Below, piece after piece: positions 25,249-35,111 of a DNA stretch of 64,000 bases (positions are counted from its first letter, which is position 1; each line of letters begins with the position of its first letter). The DNA lies in contig CM049306.1 of the NCBI GenBank assembly GCA_026874595.1, positions 23,483,019 through 23,547,018 of the forward strand, read 5' to 3'. The DNA comes from Sipunculus nudus (taxonomy: Eukaryota > Annelida > Sipuncula > Golfingiida > Sipunculidae). The translations under genes and the position numbers were made by a program. The notes beneath the pieces were generated by a model that saw nothing but the letters and a program-made list of their open reading frames with translations, did no database searches and was not told where the DNA came from.

Positions 25249-28200
25249 GGAAAATATGGTGAATACGTGATGGAAATATCAATAAGTGAGCCATGGGTCA
25301 TCACGCTCAGCAAATGAGCATGACCCGTGATACGATGGCCGAAAATGGACGATTTAAAAAAAATGTATGACTTATTATAGTCATATTTCAAATAACTTAA
25401 AGCTGCTGAAATTTTTGCTTCACCAAGTGTCGTGTGTATTACCAGCGTTACTTAATCATTGGTTGTCAAGGAGACAGAAGGAGCTGTACAGCTTAGCAGC
25501 AAGCATGAACCTTTTTGTGGAGGACAATCCATAGAAGACCCCCCCCCCCCCCAATTATGAGAAAGATAATAGTCCGTCCCACCTTCCGATATTCCTTAAC
25601 AAATCAAAAACAGTTTGTAATTTACGTGTCAGAGAATCAACCAGGTACCGTGGCAATTATTTTTAAGTAAACGACCACGATACCTTGCAAAGAATTTGTG
25701 TGAAAAGGTTAATGTATTATATCTGAGAAACATTATATTGACATACTGACTGGGAAGACAGAGTTAAGGACACTTGTGACAGACATTGATTGAATGATGG
25801 CGGTACGAGGTACCATTTATATGATAAAAAGCATCGTTATCTGAAAAAACGACATATTGCGCTGTCACCTGAGGAAGAAACGTCTAGAAAATTGCAAAGA
25901 ACATATTAAATAAGTTTGACGAAAAATGTTTCATTTTCAGATACCAGATTGACCATAATTTCCTTTCATTGTTACAGACTGGACAGCGATTTCGGCATTT
26001 AATAATTAGTGCCAAAAACGATGGGCGCCACTTCGTGGAACGGACTTTAATTTCTTATATATAACCAACCACAAATTATGGAATATACACATTGTCCCAC
26101 TTTTTCCTAAAACAAGGCCAATGGCAGCAGAGTTAAATGGCTGCTGCAATGTTGAAGTGATACATCATACATGTATGTTTACCATCAATATCCACTTCGT
26201 TAATCATGTCCATAAGCTCCTGCTCCGTGGGGTTTTGGCCCAGGGACCGCAGGACCATCCCCAGCTCCTTAGTCGATATCGTACCGTTGCCATCTTTATC
26301 GAACAACTGGAAGGCCTCTTTGAATTCTGCAGAAGCCAAACATAAAATGGTGATCATTAATTGATGTTTTAGTAAAATAAATAAAGATTGTGCAGTGTAT
26401 ACTCTTGTTACAGGATTGTATATCATTGTTAGCTAAATTTGTTTAATTTGAATAAAAAAAAAATAAATTCATTATTTGGTCTTTTGTTATTATCTACAAA
26501 CTTAAGTGTTCACCAGAACAATAACTTTAGAATAGGTTCGGCTATAAAAAAACTTACACCAAATTATAACATTTGAATGTCAGCATATATAAATTGAAAA
26601 GGATAGAATTATTATAAAAGCAATAATTATAAAACCTGAAAGAAAATCTTTGCATATCACACTAAATCAAAAAGGCTTATTCAATGGTTGGCTATTGCTT
26701 GCTTGTTTGCTGTAATTATTAACCAATATGCTAAGTTTGTATCGAATGTCCTTATTTTCTACATATAGTAAAAGGTGACCAAAAGATACGCTTACTGTAC
26801 AACCAAAGAGATCCATAAAATAATTACCTGTTATTTGTTCGTCTGTTAACTTTTCAATGTCGTAACTCTACAAAGAAGAGAAAACACCATAAATATATTA
26901 AGAATATAAAAAGGAAACATTTATTGGTTATATGTACAAATACATATATAAATACATACAGGGAAAATGATACAATGACTCTCAAGAGACAAAACATATA
27001 AGCTCTTAAACAAAGAATAAAGGGTAATCAAATGACGTTTGGAGCTGAACATTTCTTTCGTGATTGTCAATGTTTAGAAAAAAATGACTGACGGATGACG
27101 GACGACAAGCTTAAAGAATGGGATACCATCCTTAATCTGACAACAACACAGGTGGTCCTATAAAAAGTCTAGAAGGATTCTAATGTTTTTATTGTTTTAT
27201 TTTACTCGAGGGCTTTAAATGGAGTAAAACAGAAGAAACCTGGAAGGCCGCATGACCGTGTATTATCCATACTGAGCTCCGTCGTTTCTACGGAATAAAA
27301 CAATACCCTCCGCGGAATACGAAAAACAAAGAGTCTTTGTATACCCAAGGCAGTCATAAACAAAGTAATGGAAGCAGAAGTAAATCAGGCACCTGGGGGA
27401 ACTTGCGGAGTAACAAACCTGATATAAACCCGGCATTATAACCCTCTGTCACAAATCCTCCTCCAAATGAATACTTCATCATCATTGCTGAATTTTATAT
27501 CTATTGTCTGTCGCGATAAAACTCCGATCTACTCCAGTATTTGCAAACCCTGCAAAGCAAGAGATGGTGAAGTCCTTATTTTTTTCAATGATTCATGTTC
27601 AGTTCTTTGATCCTGAGATTTGCTGGAGTGAAATGGTTCCAACCGGTCAATTATGAGAGGGCCCCCTTTCACGGGTAATGTGGCGTTATCGTACAAGTCA
27701 AGCAAACGCTGTTTTGTGATTTATTTATGTGGCCTTTGGCAGTATCGATTTCCACCGTGTCAGCACTACCGACTGTATTCCACCCAGACACCATTTATCT
27801 CTCAAACCACGGTCACAGGCCAGAAAAATAATGTGCTGGGGCTCAAGCAATCGGTGCAGGGGGCAACTCCTGACTGACCCGACCGGCTACAGGTGCTACT
27901 CAGGAATCGTCAAGAAACTCTCCGGGATTCTGTTACTGAGGTTCACTTGTTTAATTCAACAGTAGGTATGCAACCCGCTTTTTTCCCCTCCGGGCCAGAC
28001 TGGGAACCCAATCTGGCTGACGAAAATAGAAAGGAAAACAGACTCTATTAGACAGAGAGGGCCCAAGGACCCGATGTGCAAGTGTGAACATTAGCATATA
28101 TAAAACAGAAAAAGCGAGGAATATTCAATGTCATGTAGCAAGAGCCATTATATTAAACAAATTTATCAATGGGCACGCTTTATTTCAAGAAAAACCAATA

Positions 28201-28867
28201 AAGCCATTCATTAATATAAAATTTTTTTTTATGATCTATCAGAAAGTCAAGGTTGCCCGTAATAAGGCCATGGTCCGGACGTCCTCACACAAGCGCTTTC
28301 GCGCACACACACACACACACACATTGTTTACAGAAGAAAAGCTAAACATATGCTGCACGTGATGTATTCATCACGTCATCGTGACCATTGTAAACTTGTG
28401 CCAAAAAATGTTGCTTTCTCTGGCATCGCGCGTAAATTGTGTTTCCTCGCATAAAAAATTTTTTGTTAAATGTTCAGTAGAAATTATTCGATTTTAAGCT
28501 CCAGTCAGTAAGATGTTTCTTTCAAGATAATAAAATAACAAATCTGTCCATCAAATTTCCTTTTGTTATGTTGTGCTTTAATTTACCTGTTTAGCAAAGC
28601 AATGCTGTAATTATCATGTCTTCCCATGATCGTATGAGCTTTTTTTATCGATAACCTATCATGAAAGGGCAAACAAAAATTCAATAAAGTGCCTGCGACA
28701 CCAACCTTTTTTAGCCTAAGACGTAATGGAATTCCTTGAAAAGTCGAGCCGATCATTATCTCAAGTTTCAAGATGAACGTCCTTGATAAGAACAACGTCC
28801 AAGACGGAAGACTGTTAAAGTATTCACATGGCGAGAAATTTATGTAAAGCGACCGTACCTTGTCCAT
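14676..28867 (-). CDS. Calmodulin-like EF-hand protein, five coding exons
   Basis: Spliced CDS, in order of transcription: 28867-28859, 26867-26828, 26326-26183, 25008-24766, 14710-14676. The product is about 156 residues (animal calmodulin is 149), a Ca2+ sensor with two lobes of paired EF-hands. EF1 loop [14 protein letters not shown]2 loop [12 protein letters not shown] and EF4 loop [12 protein letters not shown] are canonical. EF3 reads [12 protein letters not shown], with Ala and Gln at loop positions 3 and 5, so Ca2+ binding there is probably weak. The linker keeps MMAKK and [11 protein letters not shown]. All introns have GT/AG ends, and phases agree across every junction (0, 1, 1, 1). 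The protein starts [16 protein letters not shown] and ends [11 protein letters not shown]. It is clearly a divergent calmodulin paralogue rather than the conserved housekeeping calmodulin. The central exons are certain; the first and last are inferred from phase and splice signals. Confidence 0.85.
16135..16162. repeat. Poly-A tract
   Basis: Twenty-eight consecutive A. It could be the tail of a retroposed sequence, but no element body is recognisable next to it. Confidence 0.9.
16340..16381. repeat. (TA)n microsatellite
   Basis: About 42 bp of alternating AT. Confidence 0.95.
21826..22390. repeat. Two-copy degenerate tandem repeat, ~265-bp unit
   Basis: Copy 1 starts GATGTCTGCAGCC near 21826 and copy 2 starts GATGTCTGCAGCG near 22094. 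Both contain CAGACAAGTCAA, ATGAGTGATTT, TTGCAGGTGG(C/T)GCCACCA and GTCAAACGGTTCCCGAGATA, in that order. Divergence is substantial, so this is an old duplication or two units of a dispersed repeat. It lies inside intron 4 of the calmodulin-like gene. Confidence 0.75.
23667..23785. mobile_element. MITE-like fragment with G-run
   Basis: A run of 17-18 G at about 23675-23692 is followed by a segment with ACCTTTTTCAGACCTGAGG and ACCTTCTTAAGG. This resembles the interior of the MITE-like element at 45523-45733 (TTTTTCATACCTGAGGACC). The ends are not clear. Confidence 0.4.
24766..25008 (-). CDS. Calmodulin-like gene, coding exon 4 (EF2 end, EF3, EF4)
   Basis: A 243-bp exon between a GCGCCTCACAG acceptor and a GTACGT donor. 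It encodes [16 protein letters not shown], the linker [11 protein letters not shown], the degenerate EF3 loop [29 protein letters not shown] and most of EF4 ([11 protein letters not shown]). It ends one base into the last Glu codon of the EF4 loop, so another exon must complete the protein. Confidence 0.95.
25213..25248. repeat. (TA)n microsatellite
   Basis: About 36 bp of alternating TA, inside intron 3 of the calmodulin-like gene, about 200 bp upstream of exon 4 in the direction of transcription. Confidence 0.95.
25539..25552. repeat. Poly-C tract
   Basis: Fourteen consecutive C on the plus strand, which is a G-run on the transcribed minus strand within intron 3. Confidence 0.9.
26183..26326 (-). 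CDS. Calmodulin-like gene, coding exon 3 (EF1 and start of EF2)
   Basis: A 144-bp exon flanked by a CTTCTGCAG acceptor and a GTAAAC donor. It encodes [18 protein letters not shown], then [21 protein letters not shown], and ends one base into the Gly codon of the EF2 loop. It is strongly calmodulin-like, and EF1 loop positions 1, 3, 5 and 12 are all acidic or Asn as expected. Confidence 0.95.
26828..26867 (-). CDS. Calmodulin-like gene, coding exon 2
   Basis: The acceptor has a strong pyrimidine tract (GTTTTCTCTTCTTTGTAG). The exon encodes [13 protein letters not shown] plus the first base of a Glu codon, then a GTAATT donor. This matches the calmodulin N-terminal helix (LTEEQIAEF). It is 40 bp long. 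The phase-1 end joins exon 3 to give QITEFKEAF. Confidence 0.88.
28303..28322. repeat. (CA)n microsatellite
   Basis: About ten CA dinucleotides, inside intron 1 of the calmodulin-like gene. Confidence 0.9.
28859..28867 (-). CDS. Calmodulin-like gene, candidate coding exon 1
   Basis: Minus strand reads GACGGCCATGGACAAG then GTACGG. This is a start codon in a good Kozak context (GCC before ATG, G after), three codons (Met-Asp-Lys), then a GT donor in phase 0. Exon 2 begins in phase 0 and has an in-frame stop in its own acceptor, so an upstream ATG exon is required. An X-box lies 55 bp further upstream. Any 5' UTR would extend above 28867. The link to exon 2 is inferred, and another small ATG exon could be used instead. 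Confidence 0.5.
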
Positions 28868-28893
28868 GGCCGTCTACTGATAAAAAACCGGAT

Positions 28894-28907
28894 AAAACCA
28901 TGGTAAC
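28894..28907 (-). promoter_or_regulatory. Degenerate X-box-like site
   Basis: AAAACC-AT-GGTAAC on the plus strand keeps one perfect X-box half (RGYAAC) and a poor second half. It sits 27 bp upstream of the candidate start codon, next to the better X-box at 28922. It could be a second weak RFX site or chance. Confidence 0.25.
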
Positions 28908-28921
28908 AAAGGCTGCACCTT

Positions 28922-28936
28922 GTTACCCTCAGCAAC
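28922..28936 (-). promoter_or_regulatory. RFX-type X-box upstream of the calmodulin-like gene
   Basis: GTTACC-CTC-AGCAAC matches the X-box consensus GTNRCC-N(0-3)-RGYAAC at every constrained position. RFX transcription factors bind this motif upstream of ciliary and flagellar genes in animals. It lies 55 bp upstream of the proposed ATG of the minus-strand calmodulin-like gene, a typical position. The motif match is seen directly; binding and function are inferred. By chance such a match is expected about once per 100 kb or so. Confidence 0.5.
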
Positions 28937-30517
28937 CATCAAGAATAGTTTTCAACAACTGTCCATGTTTCATTCACTCCTTATCTCTGCATGTTTATAT
29001 CTCCTTTTTTGTGTTGTGTTTGTACTTTCATATGAGTATGTACACACCATTGTACCACTGTGTACAAGTCATTTATACAGCTTTTGCCTTTATCTGATTA
29101 CCCACATATTCACTGTAAGCAGCACATGCTGCATACTGAAAATCTGATGATGCTTATAATCTCAAAGCTCAGACTTAAAAGAGATTTACATCCACACAGC
29201 TTGTCTAAAAAATAATTTCTGTTGATTAAACCTAAATTAACCACCAGCACAGTATAGGTGAAATACTTACAATAGTTTTCATTAGTGCTTTTACCCAGCA
29301 TGACAAGGCAATAATGAATATTTTTTAAATTCATTGAAAAAAAAAAAAAATTTAAATAGAATTTTTGGTTGGTTGTCACTTATCTAATTCTCAACTAAGT
29401 ATGCACATATGCAGAGATACATTTCGTTTTGGGTCTACGTGACAGGGTGCTAGTACTCGCTTCCTGTAATTTAATTTAAATCCTGGTGTCACCCATACAA
29501 GCCCTGTCTCTCAAACAGTTAAATTATCGGATGAAATGATTGGTGGAAATCAGTAATAGTTATTTTAAAATGAAGTCGTAAAATACAATAATTGTTCGGA
29601 CAATATTGGGTAAGAATTCTTTCATTGCAAAATTTGAAATTTTAATTAAAACCTTTCAGTATCATTATTATGATTATCACATATTATAAAAACTAATGTA
29701 TAAAATATTATATAATATATTATATAATATCATACGCATGTTGTCCTGTTATTTTCATCTTATTATCTTCGTGAATCATGTTACGTAAGACAAGGTAACC
29801 TACATTACCTTATAAAAGACCCCTCTTAATACTGCCATGGCAACTAAAGCCACGTGAGAACAGACCAAAGGCCCAGATAGCAGATGATATCAAAGAGAAA
29901 ATGACAACTTGTTCTTATAGGAAGAAATAAATCCTATTGACCCCCTTTTTACAAAATTTTTACACGTACTTCCGTCAGCTTATATATCACTTTCTTACGC
30001 ACCAGTCTCGTATGGGAACAGACCATGCGGTATAAACAGATCGATCAGACAACAGCGAAAGCCTTTGAGCTGAAATAGAGATGTAAAATAACACTGAGGA
30101 ACGAAAGGAGAGCGGGCTTTTAGTAGTCAGGCGGAAGTCATTTAATTCAGAGAGCCCGCTAACAGCCTTTGAGTACCCGGTGATCGCCTGTGATCATCCG
30201 AAATAAGGGGAAGGATATATTTTCATAATCCTGTTGCGCGGGGCCTCATGCGTAACTGGCTGCACGAAGAGGACTATAATAAGCCTCTGTAGGTTGAATA
30301 AGAAAAATCAGTTAAGTGGAATAGGTTTATCATGTGAGGTTACGTAACTTTCGGCTGCCCTCAGGCATACTTCTATAAAGAAAGTATGTTGTAAGGGAAC
30401 AGAATCCTATTTCTGTGAAGAGGGTACGCTGTAATTCAGCTGCCCAGCAGAGGAGGGATTAGAAAAACTTTTGAAGGGACTTCTTTCGAAAAAGGACTTT
30501 GTCGTAGAAGGGCCGTT
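28937..30517. other. Upstream region of the calmodulin-like gene
   Basis: No coding exon is seen. The region may contain the promoter and 5' UTR of the minus-strand gene. It has a perfect 26-bp AT-only palindrome around 29705-29730 (ATATTATATAATA and its mirror) and A-runs near 29338. It ends where the 17-bp minisatellite begins. Confidence 0.5.
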
Positions 30518-33060
30518 TGTTGAGGAGGAACTTTTGTAGAGGAGAAACTTTTGTAGAGGAGAGACATTTGTAGAGGAGGAACATTTGTAGAGGAGGAACT
30601 TTTGTAGAAGAGGAACTTTTGTAGAGGAGGAACTTTTGTAGAGGAGAGACATTTGTAGAGGAGGAACATTTGTAGAGGAGGAACTTTTGTAGAGGAGGAA
30701 CTTTTGTAGAGGAGAGACATTTGTAGAGGAGGAACATTTGTAGAGGAGAAACTTTTGTAGAGGAGAGACATTTGTAGAGGAGAGACATTTGTAGAGGAGG
30801 AACATTTGTAGAGGAGGAACTTTTGTAGAGGAGGAACTTTTGTAGAGGAGGAACATTTGTAGAGGAGGAACTTTTGTAGAGGAGGAACTTTTGTAGAGGA
30901 GAGACATTTGTAGAGGAGGAACATTTGTAGAGGAGAAACTTTTGTAGAGGAGAGAAATTTGTAGAGGAGGAACATTTGTAGAGGAGGAACTTTTGTAGAG
31001 GAGAGACATTTGTAGAGGAGGAACATTTGTAGAGGAGGAACTTTTGTAGAGGAGAAACATTTGTAGAGGAGGAACATTTGTAGAGAAGGAACTTTTGTAG
31101 AGGAGAGACATTTGTAGAGGAGGAACATTTGTAGAGGAGGAACTTTTGTAGAGGAGAGACATTTGTAGAGGAGGAACATTTGTAGAGGAGGAACTTTTGT
31201 AGAGGAGAGACATTTGTAGAGGAGGAACATTTGTAGAGGAGGAACTTTTGTAGAGGAGGAACTTTTGTAGAGGAGAGACATTTGTAGAGGAGGAACATTT
31301 GTAGAGGAGGAACTTTTGTAGAGGAGGAACTTTTGTAGAGGAGAGACATTTGTAGAGGAGGAACATTTGTAGAGGAGGAACTTTTGTAGAGGAGGAACTT
31401 TTGTAGAGGAGAGACATTTGAAGAGGAGAGACATTTGTAGAGGAGAAACTTTTGTAGAGGAGAGACATTTGTAGAGGAGAGACATTTGTAGAGGAGGAAC
31501 ATTTGTAGAGGAGGAACTTTTGTAGAGGAGGAACTTTTGTAGAGGAGGAACATTTGTAGAGGAGGAACTTTTGTAGAGGAGGAACTTTTGTAGAGGAGAG
31601 ACATTTGTAGAGGAGGAACATTTGTAGAGGAGAAACTTTTGTAGAGGAGAGAAATTTGTAGAGGAGGAACATTTGTAGAGGAGGAACTTTTGTAGAGGAG
31701 AGACATTTGTAGAGGAGGAACATTTGTAGAGGAGGAACTTTTGTAGAGGAGAGACATTTGTAGAGGAGGAACATTTGTAGAGGAGGAACTTTTGTAGAGG
31801 AGAGACATTTGTAGAGGAGGAACTTTTGTAGAGGAGGAACTTTTGTAGAGGAGAGACATTTGTAGAGGAGGAACATTTGTAGAGGAGGAACTTTTGTAGA
31901 GGAGGAACATTTGTAGAGGAGGAACTTTTGTAGAGGAGGAACTTTTGTAGAGGAGAGACATTTGTAGAGGAGGAACATTTGTAGAGGAGAAACTTTTGTA
32001 GAGGAGAGAAATTTGTAGAGGAGGAACATTTGTAGAGGAGGAACTTTTGTAGAGGAGAGACATTTGTAGAGGAGGAACATTTGTAGAGGAGGAACTTTTG
32101 TAGAGGAGAAACATTTGTAGAGGAGGAACATTTGTAGAGAAGGAACTTTTGTAGAGGAGAGACATTTGTAGAGGAGGAACATTTGTAGAGGAGGAACTTT
32201 TGTAGAGGAGAGACATTTGTAGAGGAGGAACATTTGTAGAGGAGGAACTTTTGTAGAGGAGAGACATTTGTAGAGGAGGAACATTTGTAGAGGAGGAACT
32301 TTTGTAGAGGAGGAACTTTTGTAGAGGAGAGACATTTGTAGAGGAGGAACATTTGTAGAGGAGGAACTTTTGTAGAGGAGGAACTTTTGTAGAGGAGAGA
32401 CATTTGTAGAGGAGGAACATTTGTAGAGGAGGAACTTTTGTAGAGGAGGAACTTTTGTAGAGGAGAGACATTTGTAGAGGAGGAACATTTGTAGAGGAGA
32501 AACTTTTGTAGAGGAGAGACATTTGTAGAGGAGAGACATTTGTAGAGGAGGAACATTTGTAGAGGAGGAACTTTTGTAGAGGAGGAACTTTTGTAGAGGA
32601 GGAACATTTGTAGAGGAGGAACTTTTGTAGAGGAGGAACTTTTGTAGAGGAGAGACATTTGTAGAGGAGGAACATTTGTAGAGGAGAAACTTTTGTAGAG
32701 GAGAGAAATTTGTAGAGGAGGAACATTTGTAGAGGAGGAACTTTTGTAGAGGAGAGACATTTGTAGAGGAGGAACATTTGTAGAGGAGGAACTTTTGTAG
32801 AGGAGAGACATTTGTAGAGGAGGAACATTTGTAGAGGAGGAACTTTTGTAGAGGAGAGACATTTGTAGAGGAGGAACTTTTGTAGAGGAGGAACTTTTGT
32901 AGAGGAGAGACATTTGTAGAGGAGGAACATTTGTAGAGGAGGAACTTTTGTAGAGGAGGGACATTAGTAGAGGTGGGACATTTGTAGTTGAAGAACATTT
33001 GCAGAGGAGAGACATTTGTGGAGGAGAGACATTTGTAGAGGAGGAACATTCGCAGAGTAG
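30518..33060. repeat. 17-bp minisatellite, about 150 units, with 62-unit higher-order period
   Basis: The unit is GTAGAGGAGGAACTTTT (17 bp) with a few recurring variants: GGAACATTT, AGAGACATTT, GAGAAACTTTT and the rarer AGAGAAATTT. Rare variants mark a higher-order period of exactly 1054 bp (62 x 17). AGAGAAATTT at 30951 recurs at 32005, and the copy at 31648 recurs at 32702. The unit TAGAGAAGGA at 31081 recurs at 32135. A secondary offset of 697 bp (41 units) links 30951 to 31648. Edge units are degenerate. The minus strand is open in all three frames over about 2.5 kb, but this follows from the repeat and is not evidence of a gene. Confidence 0.97.
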
Positions 33061-33140
33061 GGACTTTTGATCATTGTAGTTTTATCCTGCCTTTTACACT
33101 ATGAAAATAAATAGGTTCATTGTAAAAATTTAGAGTAAAA

Positions 33141-33225
33141 TCCGTCCTTCGATTCGAACGAAGGATTCGTCAGGAAGTATATACCGTATATGAACCCTGA
33201 TGTTACCACTAGACTATCCAATGGC
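33141..33225 (-). repeat. tRNA-like (SINE head) sequence
   Basis: On the minus strand a D-arm-like segment (GGATAGTCTAGTGGTAAC, 33219-33202) is followed by a perfect T-arm hairpin (TCCTTC-GTTCGAATC-GAAGGA, 33165-33145), so both Pol III box A-like and box B-like sequences are present. A CAGG/CCTG pair encloses a long loop where the anticodon arm would be. The acceptor stem does not pair, so this is a tRNA-derived SINE head or a pseudogene, not a working tRNA. Confidence 0.5.
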
Positions 33226-35030
33226 TTGTCGTCAGATCAAGATTTAATCCTCTTAACTGTGAAAGAACTATGGATTTGTTCACATTCAATGTACCCCAAT
33301 GGTAAATTTACCAATCGTGTGTTTTATTCCCAACTTGGTGAAACATGAAACTGGTGTTCACAAGTTGGCTGATGGGCCGTTCTTTCAAATGACCAAAGAC
33401 ACTCTGACAACTCCAACTGTTTGTCCAGTGATCTGCCTATAGCATGACGGTGTGGTTAGTACTGAATACCTTTATTCTCATTCAATAGAGAGCGCCATCA
33501 AGGTCTTATTCCTTAATATAAAAGGCACAGAGAAACAAACGCACGTTCTTCAGTTTATTTTCTTTGTTATAAAATGTGCTGTAACTTTTATCTTTGAATA
33601 GAGTTTAGAAGTTCTCTAAATGTGGCAAAACAAGATGTTACATAAGAAATATCAATAGGATCACGTGATCTGTTGAATGACCAATCAACAACGAGCTGCC
33701 AGACAGGCTTTCAAAATGGATCGATCGTCCAAAGCACGCAAAGACCAGGACGGTTTATTAAATAACACAAAGTGGTATCTCTCCATTGGTCGGGAACGAT
33801 TTATTCGTGAATGAATGCGTAAACGTTGAGCTGACGATGAAAAATGACGTCCCTAAATACCCAGTGCGACTTTTCATGCTAAGGCCAGTAATGTAAAAAA
33901 TGCACAAGACCGCCCTGGGGAACATTACTGTCCCGGTGGCTGGTTCGGCAAAATGAATCATTTTTTCCCATTTCCCTGAGGGCAAAACGTAATGTGTACA
34001 GATCTTTTCACATGTGATATCATGTGATTGATTTTCTGAAACAGGTCAGCAGGTCCCAGAGGAGAATTCAGTTATTTCACTGATATTGGAGGAGGTTCTT
34101 TAAGAATAAACTTTAGAATTGCTCATAATGGTCGTGGGTATTACACAAATTTCTCGTCACAGAAAAACAAGTCATCCCGATGATATAAAATGCTTCTATC
34201 GTAGATTGTATTTATTTCTTTAGAAAATCTTCCGTAACGGATTACCAGGTTTCAAATACTGATCAGTCATAGATTCTGGATGTTCAATTTTCGGAGCACA
34301 AGCCACTGCTGAACGATATGTTTTTAAGTAATCATATTACAGGGATAATCATTCTATGACGTACAAATAAATCACATTCATCACTGTCACACAACGGAAA
34401 CATGACAATAACTAACGCTAAAAACACGTATTGTTCAATCCAGGGGCATTCCGCAGCCAAATAAACCACATACTAGCGACTTCTTGCGCGTTAAGAGCAA
34501 GTTTACTCTGGGGTTAACTGTTTTTGACGGTTTTAATGCGGGACAGGGTCCGAAACGTTGTTTCTAAATGTAAGATAACTTCGTTATGAATTCACTGTTC
34601 TTTTTTTATTTCTGCTGAATAATAAAGTTTTGCAAGTGGTATGACGTACACACAAACTAGGACATTTAACGATGTTTTCAAACAAGCGCTGAAATTGACT
34701 TACAGTGAACGTCTCTGCCACTTAGTGGTACAATCAGAGTGATAATTTCTTGTATGATGGTGTATATTACCGTGACAGGATCACACAAACTAACTTAAAC
34801 AACGTAACGTTTTGTCCATTGCTCTGTCACTACATATTACGACTAACGCTAAATGGGATTTGTTTAAACTGAAAGGATGGTTTTGGATTTGGTACTGTGC
34901 GGTACTGAAAACATCATAATAAACATTCTGGTGTTCTTGACGAAGAAAACCAAGCAGAACCTAGTGACGTTTTCCTGGCTGCTGCGAAACAACAGCGTAA
35001 CAGTCTCAAAAGGTGCGGGACCTCTTATGT

Positions 35031-35111
<81 letters not shown>

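Noticed and set aside
30407-33049. Three overlapping minus-strand ORFs of 823-880 codons
   Set aside because: They are three phases of the same stop-free 17-bp minisatellite, with no domain, signal or splice structure. They are not treated as genes.
33141-33225. Functional tRNA gene on the minus strand
   Set aside because: The T-arm is perfect, but the acceptor stem does not pair and the anticodon arm is not normal. Kept only as a tRNA-like SINE head.
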